The notes under the pieces were generated by a model. It made no database searches, was not told the DNA's origin, and saw nothing but the letters and a program-made list of their open reading frames with translations. A stretch of DNA of 64,000 nt, from positions 310,001-374,000 of the forward strand of contig ML133381.1 of the NCBI GenBank assembly GCA_003864495.1, read 5' to 3'. The number at the start of each line of letters is the position of its first letter. The first letter of the stretch is position 1. Shown one piece after another: positions 49,501-60,300 of this stretch. Source of the stretch: Nemopilema nomurai. Lineage: Eukaryota; Cnidaria; Scyphozoa; Rhizostomeae; Rhizostomatidae. Both the position numbers and the translations under genes were made by a program.

Positions 49501-52500
49501 CCGACGTTTGCATACTCTGAGGAGTGTCGGACGAAAAAAGCACTTTTAAGTATGCGAAGTTCCGCTTTTTCTAGCAATTGTGAAAGTCTTTTACTTGAAC
49601 TTTTTGCTCGTTGGGGCAAAGGACGTTCCCAAAAGAGCTAAAAGATTTCAGATGATCCCATGATACGTATTCAGATAGAATTTCTGGGTGCCCTCTTGAG
49701 TAGCTAAAAACTCCCAAGTTTGTAAATTCTTTCTACGTTTCTGCACTGAGGAGAAGTTCATTTCATGCTTTCTGTCTTAGAGTAAGTGGGCCGAAATGTT
49801 TAAGCACCAGAGAAGAGCTTTGTCTATCTGGTAGAAGTATGCAAATGACACCCACGAGTAACCGAATGACGTTGGCCTTCAGCATAGGCCGTTTCCAACA
49901 ATCAGTGCATTTATACTTTCACTTACAGGTGTCAGAATTACCGGATGCAGAGGCGAATGACGTGGAGGAGGATGACAGCAAGGCTGATGCCACAGCGAAT
50001 TTCCGAGAGCTCTCAAATGCTGAAATAGAATCATTTGCACCCAAAGGCGATGCAAAATGGGACACAGTTTCCGAGACGTCAATGACCAGTCTGGACCCAG
50101 TGGAAGAGGTACACTTTGTGTCTCCTTCGGTCTGTTGGTACTGTATGAGTTCAACCGAGCACCCCGAGGCTTTTTTATTACAAATGTTCTAGTTTTGAGC
50201 CAGGTATTGAGGTGACGTATTCTGAAGAGGTTAAAGTTTACCTACTCTAGGCAGGGAGGTAGTCACTTTGGAATCAACTTAGCGCAAAATGTTCGATCAA
50301 AGTGCAATAGGGTTAAGAGACTTTATAGGATTGATAAGCTCTAAAACATGTAATGTATTGCTTGAGCATGTTTATAGGACCAAGAGGGTCATTTTATGTT
50401 GTATTTACTGTTTTTCCAAGCAACTGCCCTGATATTGAGAAATTGAATTTTCATTGAAGTTCCAAGACTTTAGCGGGCGAACAGAAGAAATTGTGCCACT
50501 CGCTGAGCAAAATCTTGAACTCCCTAGAGGTAAGTGGATTAACTCACGACCATTGATGTCCCCAGCCATATATTCCTTAGACCCTGAATAAAGCCAATAC
50601 AGACTATAACGAGGCCGTAGACGCGTTGGAATACAAGACAGAACTACAACAACGACCTGAACATCTAAGAGTTACGTTCCTTGTCAATGAGACTCATTAA
50701 CGCCATTGTTGGACAGAAGGCGACACAAACAACATGAATACCTAGTGCTGGACTGCTTTAGGAGATTACGTTGTACCAAGGGTGGTCGGGCATTCGTCGT
50801 GCCTACTAGGTATTCCAAGCTCAGGTTCATGACCTCTTGACCTTTTGACCTCTTGACCACATCGCCATGTGACTACGGACATAATGAAAGCTCCATCTAG
50901 TTCATTAGTTCTGCTTTGATCTTTGTCTACATAGTCTAGAGTGAGATCCAGTTTTTGAGTCAGATCCAGCTTTTAGTGTCAGATCAACTTTCAACGAGAA
51001 AATTTTCATAAAGCCGTATTTAAGCTGTTATTTCCCTTAAACTTAAACTTCATTCATTATTAACTCTTTCCTGTGTTTAAGTTTTGGAACAAACAGAGTA
51101 CTACACTTCTTTTGTAGAGCACCAGTCATAGCTGAGCACTAAAATTTTTAGTGCATTTATCGAAGTGTAGTACTCTGTAGCTGATACTTGAGAAGTGTTC
51201 AGTTTTAATCAGCTGAAAATTTCGAGAGATTTTCTGAGATGCAAATATATTTCCTATCTTGCAAAATGTCTGTTTAAAGGAGTAGAATGCACAGGTATCT
51301 CGATTTTTCCTAACTCTGCACCCTCACTCTGTTCTCCTCACTATATCCTCTCTCCTCTAATCCACGGAGCTACTAAAAATAGCTTAGTTACTTTAATTAT
51401 GCATCTACTTAAGGGTCCAGCTAGGTATACATGCTCCTGCCTATTCTTAGATCGATTGGGAAACTTGGACTTCAAGACCCTTGGAAATCAAACTGCAGCG
51501 AAATTGCTAGAGGAGGTTAGCCATTTAAGTTTATTTTGTTTTATTTGTTCTGGAAATCTCCTTCTCCCATCCTTTAGGTGTACCCAATATAGATAGAAGT
51601 GTGACATTCTCTCATGGCCTGTGCCAGTTTATTTAACTTTGCTTTTGATGGCATTAATATTTCTTCTTCGGATCTCTTTTTTTTAATTTATTCAATTGTA
51701 TTGCTTTCTTATAAACATTGCCAATAAATTACCTCTCATTTGTTTAGTTTTTTTGGCGTAGCATAAATTATCTAGTTTCTCTTGTTTACTCTGTTTATTA
51801 AAACTTGCTTACCACAATGATTTTTATAATTTGCGCATATATTACACGTAATCATATTGTGCGAATTTGCATGGTCCATTTGTAATTAAGCATCAGCTTC
51901 GTTTATTGACATTATCTTACACTGCTTTTTCGCCTTTGTCAATTTTCCCCGGAACTTTGCTGGCTGACCGTCCGGGTGCCTTTCTTGAAGGTTTTGTTGG
52001 CAGCGAACGTGAACAGTGCAAGCAAGCCCCCTGATGACGCAAATCTTGAAGACATCTGGACGTAAGGCTCTGCATCGGAGCTTGCATTTTGTTTTTTAGA
52101 CAGTGCGCCTGACTTACCATTTCATACTATGTGTTGTATTTCTTTACAATGCATTAGGACCCTCTACTTTCAATTTAGATCTGTTTGTACCATTATGTGC
52201 TATTGTGTATTAGGATATCCGTGCATGTCATTTTTGGCACCGCTTAAATCTCCAATGAGTATAAGCCGTTTCAAGAATGCCTGATGCTAATGAGTTTTTG
52301 TAGTTACACAATGTTTATCACGATTATCAATCTATTTCAAAAGAGTTACAGGAATTCTGTAATATCAGGCTTTAATAATCATGTTATACTTGCAAAATTC
52401 ATAAAAGTTATCACTTTTCAGGTATCAAGGAACATACAGAAATGTTGTCGTTCTCCGAAAGATACACGCTGATAGCAATTTTCATAGGTTACTGCACTGT

Positions 52501-55500
52501 TTTCATTTCGTAATATTTTTGACACTGCACGTTTGCTTATTACTGACACAGGTCTTATTGCAAAATTTGACTTTTGACTCGAAGTAGCTGCAAATTATAA
52601 CTCTTTCTAGTATTATGGGTACAATATTTTTCCTTAGTATTATGGGTTCAAGATACTTTTGTTTTCATTTTGTAAAATATTCCTTTTAATTGAACTAAGT
52701 ACTGTGAGCCAGGCAGTGCAATGTAGTTGAGGTTTGGATGCAACATGAATATTTACTAATGTCTAACATAATGTCATCATGAATAAATTCTTGCAGTATC
52801 AGCACATTTATGTGTCTTCTACTAAACTTTGGCTCACAACCAGTGCATCTGCAGTCTGCATCAGAATTTTCGAATGCTTTGTACAATTTAATCATCGTTC
52901 TTTTTGCTAAGAAATAATCAAATTGAAGCATATGCTTCAGTTACTTATTTCAAGGATAACTTTTCCAAAATCACGCAAAGTTTCCTTCCTTTAATAGTTT
53001 TCTTGGAAGAGGCATTATTGACGTCCTACCAGTAACAGTTTGGGAAGCCGTCAAAAACCCATCCACAAGATTTGTGTACGACAACATGCTGAAGGTACGT
53101 GGCTTTATCATTGAGTCTTCTCATTCATGTTAATTTCACACAACGCTTTACGTTGAATTCAACTGTCACTTCAGTTTTTTGTTCTGTCCTCACTAAGGTT
53201 AGGTCTTTTTTAATAGGATTGATCTGGCCATCTGGCAACAGTTGATTTAGGCCATTGTTTACCTTATAGGAAAATGCTCAATTTTTCTTCATATTGTTGG
53301 ATATTTTGAAAACTTGAGAATCTTTCTCCTGCTTTCACTAGAAAAGGATTTGAATTCAGTTTGAGATGAATTGCAGATCAGAATAATATGTTATTATCAT
53401 ATAGCTTTTATTGAGTGAAGTCAGTGTGAAGAACCTAGCAATAATGCGTTTTTTGTATAGAAAACTTCAGTTGCAAGAGACTTTGATGAAGGATTAAAAG
53501 TCAGTAAGTATTTTCGAAGCTCACGAGAAAATTTTCAAAGATCTTCATTGATCAAGGTCGCTTGAATTTGCAACATTTAGCATCCAGTGCAGCTATTGGT
53601 TTGTGTTTTGATGTCATATTTACTGTGTTGGAATCGTTTTAATATGCAACTTATTAATGTCATTCTTTTGAGACCGTGCTAGAAGAAAGTCTCTCCACTC
53701 CCTGCATTTTGGTTTTTAAGTCCTCAAGACTATTTTAAAGATCTCTAATAAGTTTAAAATCATCATGTATTTTGCTATTCAATCCTCCCTTGTATTTTGC
53801 TATCTATTTCTTGTATCGTTATCTTTATCTCTTAATCTTATATCTAAAATCATCGTTATTTGCTATGCAACAACTGCAGCAGTTTCTTAGCCACCTCCCT
53901 TGTATTTTGCTATCTAATTCTTGTATCGTTATCTTTATCTCTTAATCTTGTATCTATTTTTCAGTTCATATGAGGCATGAGACCACGGCCTGCTTCATCA
54001 AACAAGCTAGAGATTTTGTCATTTTAACAAGAGAAAAAAGCGCTGTAAGTTTGCCACTCGTTTTTAAACAAATAATTTCACATACTCTGCATGCAATTTC
54101 AGTTCGAAAAGTCGACGAATCAAAATTGTCCTAAATGAATTAATCTTACTTCATGCTTCGTAAACCTTTTTCCTTATTGTGTCTTAGGTAGTATTGCTAC
54201 TGTGGTTATTTGCCTTTGCTATTCTGTCACTTTTCCTTCTGCCAAGTACTCAGAAACGGAGTTTATTGCTTATTTGTCTTATGGTTTGAAGCAATACTTT
54301 CTTATAATGATAGTATTGATTTTTCTTTCTGAAGCCTAAGGCGTTTACTCTTTTAGTTTCTCTCTGCGTGATGATATACTGGCTACATATGACTTTGGTT
54401 GTTGTTTGTATTTATTGGTTCTAAATATACTGTTCAAGTCACTCAGTCAATTTCTTAATTATTTAACTCCACTTCTCTTCGTTTTAGTCTAATAAATACC
54501 TCCTTGCCGGAGCATCTGTTGAAATTCCAGAATGTCCAATCGAGAGAAATTGTATCCGTGGAAAGGTAGACTTATTTATGCATAAAGTAGAGACTTTAGA
54601 CGTGCGCTTAGCAGACCAACCTTTCAAAGAAACTTGCTTTGTTTTGAATAACCAATCAGTTTGTGATATCATGACAACGTATAGTAGATGTGACTATAAA
54701 GAAGTCCGTCCTGGCGGAGAACTCGTTAGTGCCCTGTGGGTATCCAGCCGAGTTGTTTTTTGGTAGTGTATAGTTTCTGCTAAAAGAACTTGGAAAAGTA
54801 TGAGACTATATAGTTGCGAAGTTATATCCTGCTACAGCAATTTGGTCTTTATTTAGTATTAGACTTACATGTAGTCCTACTGCCTGGACTGAGTTGCAGG
54901 TGTCGCTTCTCATGAAGATGTGAGATAATCTAGATAGACATATAAATCTTTTTATATTGCAAACATATATCTTTGAAGGTACTTGCAAGTGGATGGGTAA
55001 TTGAACCAGTTCTAAACAAAGGGAAGCCATGTTCCCTTGTCACGTATCTGTCACAGGTATGTCTCTTCAATCGTTGCTTTTATTTGACATTTCAAATTGC
55101 CAGGAAGGTTCATTCTCTTTCTGCATCCAATCTCTTTCTTTGAGTTTCTGCGGCTTTAGACTGCGGCACTTTCATGCATTTAGTTGTTCCTCTACTCTGT
55201 GTAGACGACAGAGAGAATGCGATTATCATTGTCCATCCTAAGAGAAAGTGCCTGTTTTGGGCAAAAAAGTAATCATTAAATGAGAATGTCCTATGCCTAA
55301 AAGTATTTTGGCAAAATCTTCTGCACTTGCCAGCCTTGGGTAGAGCAGACTCGAGATGCAGTTGCATCGAGAACATGAAAATAAAAGCAAGCTTGCTCAT
55401 TTACCAAAGCCTTGTATCGCCAGATTCAACTCATGATTCAACGAATAACATAAACTTCTGGGTGTTGATTGGTTGGATCGAAACCAGTCAAATGCACCCG

Positions 55501-55746
55501 TACATTTTCCCTGACTCGACAGTCTTCAGTTGACTTGAAATAAAAGTAGTTCGACGTAAGTAAGAAGGTTTTTGCTTTTTTAATGAAATTCTGCCATAAG
55601 TCACAATGTAGATTCTTTTTCGCCGTTTTCAGGTTGACTTCGGTGGGAAATTGCCTGTGCGCCTAATTAATCTGATTGCAAAGAGGCAGCCAATGAGCAT
55701 CGCGTACGTTAGGACATATTTGGAAGCAGCCGAGAACAGGAACTGA
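40566..55746 (+). CDS. Membrane-anchored multi-START lipid-transfer protein
   Basis: This is a probable lipid-binding protein on a membrane, about 878 aa. Exons: 40566-40658, 41355-41414, 41646-41816, 42176-42384, 42843-42961, 43751-44035, 44336-44409, 45011-45048, 45873-46024, 47234-47268, 47585-47695, 47979-48019, 48389-48483, 48942-49153, 49929-50108, 50460-50529, 51451-51515, 51991-52061, 52422-52487, 52998-53094, 53461-53503, 53965-54044, 54488-54565, 54979-55056, 55633-55746, all in phase. Residues 1-31 form a hydrophobic anchor (WPLVTSMVCVLSAYIAVIW). Residues about 85-260 are a diverged START-like unit (VVNAPAESVIEEM, CCLATDIP). Residues about 350-540 are START (VNVPLTYAL, ARDFCSITATRH, TYITRADLKGKIP). 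Residues about 690-870 are START (GIIDVLPVTVWEAVK, ARDFVILTREK, VTYLSQVDFGGKLP, AKRQP), closest to the STARD9 START. An acidic linker (566-650) lies between them. No motor or PH domain is seen. I know no human protein with several START domains. Confidence 0.85.
41203..41221. repeat. AT microsatellite
   Basis: A short run of TA dinucleotides in intron 2 of the START gene, too short to be informative except as a length marker. Confidence 0.8.
46243..47001. mobile_element. hAT-type element remnant, 759 bp
   Basis: It starts CAAGGGTGGAAAA and ends with the inverted form TTTTTCCACCCCTG. It is flanked by GTATCACA (46235-46242) and GTAGCACA (47002-47009), an 8-bp duplication with one mismatch. The termini also share inverted AAATATTTT and GGGACC/GGTCCC pieces. 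It lies in the intron between START-gene exons 9 and 10. No transposase reading frame is recognised, so it is non-autonomous. Confidence 0.75.
49438..49573. repeat. Dispersed repeat, copy B
   Basis: This is the partner of the copy at 9130-9260 and shares TCGATCC, CTGGCTATTTATT, TTCCGACGTTTGCATA, GTGTCGGA and GTTCCGCT in order. It lies in the START-gene intron after exon 14. Its boundaries are approximate. Confidence 0.6.
51094..51177. repeat. Nested hairpin element, 84 bp
   Basis: An outer perfect 16-bp inverted repeat, CAGAGTACTACACTTC (51094-51109) and 51162-51177, encloses an inner 9-bp pair, GCACTAAAA (51136-51144) and TTTTAGTGC (51146-51154). No clear target duplication is seen. It lies in the START-gene intron between exons 16 and 17. 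It may be a MITE or a structured RNA precursor. Confidence 0.75.
53784..53956. repeat. Direct duplication, 63-bp core at 110-bp offset
   Basis: CCTCCCTTGTATTTTGCTAT and the bases after it occur at 53784-53846 and again at 53894-53956, differing at about two positions. The sequence between them is also partly related, so this is a local tandem duplication of about 110 bp. It sits just before START-gene exon 22 and contributes its pyrimidine-rich acceptor region. Confidence 0.85.
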
Positions 55747-57300
55747 AGGGGTTTGGGGATTTTTAGCATGCAGCATTACATAATTGGCATTGAATCTTCA
55801 GTCTGCTTTTGATTTTAATTGACCGCTATGAGTGGAACGAACGCCCCTCCCCCATTTAGCTGCCCTCCAAATAGTAGGGTCGAGAGCTGCCACACTTCCT
55901 TATGACGTACCCATGTTTCATTGAACTTTTACAACCTTTTTAATCACTTTTGTGATTTGAATAATGATCAAAGCCTGGAAAACATTTTTTTCAATTTTTT
56001 AAATTATCGCAGCTCCTAAGCAATTTACGTCACAACCATCATGTTTTGTTCCTGTTATGTGTCATACACCTTATGCTAGTAATGGGCACAGGGGATTCTA
56101 GGGGCGTTGACTTTTCAGAATTTCTCCAAGAATAATTTCGTCCCCGGAGAAGTAAATTTCAAACATTTTGCCCTTTGTTTTAATGAGAATTCCGCCCATT
56201 TACCTGAGAATTTTAACGTGCATAGTAGTTGTATCATTATTGCAATTTTTGTTTAATGTGCTTTAATTTGATTGGAAGTAATTAGTCCACGATTTTTTAG
56301 AAAAAACGTACGTGTTTGAAACTGTCCTTGCTTTATTGGGCTGTCCAATTGCTTTTCAACTTGCTTCTATAAAAGGGCCAAAAGAGCTTTAACTGCGAGG
56401 TGCATAAAGATTGGAATACCAACATCGAAAAAAGAATTATTACTGCTTTAAGTTTTTATTGAATCTACTGAATTATCAGACGAATGAGATTTTAAGCGCG
56501 TGGAGCTTTTAAGCATCATTCTTTTTTTTTTTTGACTCCCGTTTTCAGCCTATCCAAGTTCACCCTCCATAGAGGCTTAATCTACATGTGGCAACCAAGA
56601 GTTGAAGTAACTTGATTTCTTGACTGCTTGAAATATTGAATTGCCTTCGTTGAACTTTCTCGAATCTAGTGATCATTTCCTATTCCTAGCTTTTTTCAGA
56701 GTTAAGTTCAGCCATTCAATTTATTAGGTACCTAGTTTCTTAGCCATATAAGAGGCTATCCCCTTGTAAATTATGGCTCGATAGGCTTCCAATTTCATTA
56801 GCGTATATTGGATCGGATTTGATTATTTAAGGGGCAGAGCGAGAAAAACGGAGTGGCAGTAGATGATGATGGTACAATTGGAATTTGTGGCAGGTTCTTA
56901 TTTTGGAGATTTGGAGGGAAAAAAAGCTGTTTGTAGGCCTCTCGCCATGATTATCTTTGTAAGTAATGGTAGGCTGTCCAAGAAGTTTCCCAACATAGGG
57001 GTTTGTCGGGGCCTCGAACTTTATCTAGCGCCCAACCATATTGCTTGGGATGCCTGTTGGAGAACAAATCGTGGTTTCACCAAATTTAGGACATTTGGCT
57101 CATTCTTACGTCCGCAGAACATGCTACCCCCATAATATCAGTACGCAACTGCTTATGACTTGGCCTTTGATACCGAAAATCCACGGCGACAAGATGTTTT
57201 GTTCGGGGAATCGCCGATAGGACACGTCAGTAACACTACAACAAACCAAGCCTTATTGCGCTTGCGCCAAGACGGCCAACTCAGAGAAATATCATCAAAG
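55747..57300. other. Intergenic region between START and TANGO1 genes
   Basis: It contains the START-gene 3' UTR and the TANGO1 promoter. A frame open from 57160 joins in phase with the TANGO1 start and is probably 5' UTR. No other exon or repeat is recognised. Confidence 0.45.
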
Positions 57301-60300
57301 ATGGCGGGTATCGCCAGCATGACTGGAATATCCCTGTTTCTGATTTTCGCATTCTCTGCCAGCAATGTCCTAGGAAGATTATGCTCCAATTCGGATTGCT
57401 CAGGTAGGTTTTTCTTTACAAGTTAAGCTCATTTTCTAAAGTATTTTGTTGAAATTAGATTGGTTCTGACAGGGGCTTCGCTATATGGCCTAAAGGAACA
57501 TTTTTTAAAGCACATAGACAAAATGCACTTATGGCTCACAAAGACGTGGACACTCAGCTGTCTTGCTTTAAAAAGCATGATACAAAGGTTGAAAAGCGGT
57601 AGGACTTGCAGTTGAAGTAATTTGCTATTTTAAGGTGAATCTGATTGCGTCTCTCAAAGAGCTTCCCGACTAGATGTGTCTTCTACTTCTTCCTGGAATT
57701 GCTTGGAGAATTTCACATATGTTTGCGAGTCAACTGTATAAATAAAATAATTGAAACCATGTTGAATACCATGAATAGATGTCTTAAATGTAGAAAAACA
57801 AAATAATTGTAATTTATAACGATGTTATCACCTTGGTAAGTCGGAAAAGCCCAGCAAAAACATTGTCAATACTCGTTTCTCTACAAGCACGAATCAGAGT
57901 TATCAGTCTGATAGAACTCATTAACTTTGTTCTTTTGATAATGATGCTGTGCTGGATGGCACGATTGCTCATTTATGCGGACACACCAACATTAAACATT
58001 TGAAGTCATTTGATTTTTTATTAGAACCAATTTCAAGTGCAAGAGTGAAAGTTGCCTATAATACCAAAGATGTCCATTTATTCCCTGGTGATGAGGTGGA
58101 GCTGATAAGCAAGAGTGATGATGGACAACATTTTGAGTTTGAGGTAAATGGGACTGAATGCTATTTTATGTGATGATTGCAACTATGTTACGATGAAGTC
58201 ACTAGGAAGGTGATCAGCTGATTATTCAAAGAAAACAGCTCTGCAAGAAAACATGTTTCTTCCCCTTTTACTTATTTAATAATAAGGCAATTTAATCATT
58301 ATATAGCATGTCTTTTGAAAATTTCCATTTAATATCATTTTCAACATACAAAAGGAACTGGTACATACAAGAGTAATTTGTTTCCATCTAATGCTAATTT
58401 TCATTTTGGCTTTCAAGTAATTTCAGTAGTGTTCATGCTTTAGAATAATCAAGTTCATTTTGTGTTATTAGCAAGGAAAGCAAGATGGTTAAGGCCTTTT
58501 AGTTTAAGCTCTTGCAGCAAATACCTAATTATCATTATTTCTATGTAGGCTTCAAGATTTTAGGATTCTAGATGATGCAAGATGCAAGTTAAAATGGCCT
58601 GTGAAGGGCATGCACCTTCTTAATTTGATTCTGAAGCGAAGAGCTATAATGTGCACAGCGTTCATATAGTTTAGTGTCATTGCCATCAGAAAGATACTAT
58701 TTGAGCATTGCAGTGCTTCTTACAGAGATAATAGTAATTTAAGAACAAAATAGTTTGTATTTGTATGTTATCTATGTAAACCTTTTGTGATTTACTCTCA
58801 TAAATAAAGGCAAGTGTGAAGTTCAAAAAGGCTTTTTATATTAAAAAATATCTGAGTTTTTGGTGTTGATCATTTATTCAGATGATTTGCCAAAATTGTG
58901 ACAATTGATGGAAAAACCATAGAAATCTGACATGCAGATCAAAGTTTTAATTGATCTTTGCATTCATTTCACCATTTGATGGAATATTGGCCAGCAATAT
59001 TTTAAGAAACTGTGTAAGGCTAGCATTTTTAATAGGATGCTAATTTTGTTGATGCCCTTCCTGTGATACTTGTGATTGTTGCTGTTTCCAAATGAAAAAC
59101 TGTCCCCTACAGTGCTGGTGAAGCCCAACCTTTACTCATTATGGATTAATAGTTTTGTAAAGTAAGATATATTTGTGGTTTCATGCTCTTGAAGACATCA
59201 ATTTATGATGTCTTTTTAATCTGAAAAACATTGCCTTTACAATGTTATGGTTGTCTTTACTTTTGCATAAGCTCTAAAACATTGAAGTACCCTAGTTTTA
59301 ATTATCAATACTTTTAATTTGTTGTTACAGCTAGGAGATGTCAGAGGAATGATACCAGTGCAGCACCTTAAGGAAACATCATTATCTGAAATTCCAGAAA
59401 ATCTTGTGCACGTCCCAGAGGTAAAATTTAATCTACTTTGTTCATTTACTTTATTCTATATACTTTATTCAATTCACTTTATCTTTATTTTGCGCTATCA
59501 CTTGACAAAGTTTTCAAAGCGGAAAGTTACAGCAAATTTGTTAATTATTTTCACAACAGACTGATGATGAAGATTACATGGAAAATGATGAAGATGGTGG
59601 TTTTGGGCATCCACCTGATGAGGATGTGTTTGATGATGACATGGATGACACTGATGAAATGCCTGAAATTAAGAAGAAACCTAAAAAAGTAGCTAAAAAG
59701 GTTAAACAGTCAGTTCAACTTGCGAAAGATAAAAAAGATGGAGTAGCTGAACATCATAGGTTGGAAGAGCAAGCAGGTTTACAATCGAAAAATGAACCAA
59801 AGAACAATGATGGCTCAAATCCACATAACACTCATGTGGCAGTCGCTTCTATAGGAGATATAGCTTCTTCAGGTTTGATCAATGATATGTCAGCTTTCCA
59901 ATCTGATATTCTAAAACTACCAAATTTCAAAATAATGAAAAAGAGGTATGTGAATGATTACTTGAAAACGAATTTTGCTGGCAAAAAAATAACTGACGAA
60001 ATTATTAAAGACGTTGAAGAACTTGTACAAAACGATATGTTAGATCAGGTGAAGGAGCCAGAAAGTGACCTACTTCAGATGTTAATTAACTATGACTCCA
60101 AGGATTTGCCTGGGGGTGAACCGGAGAAGCAGGAAGAAGAGAAAACTGAGGGTGATGACGTCAAAAGTGACGTTGCGGAACCTAAGGATGCTGCCCCACA
60201 AGTTGATCCAGATCTTTATAAGGAGGACATCACAGAACACCCAAACTTCCAGCGCCTGAAGGAGAAGCATTTGAAAAATTATCTGAATACGCACTATAAC

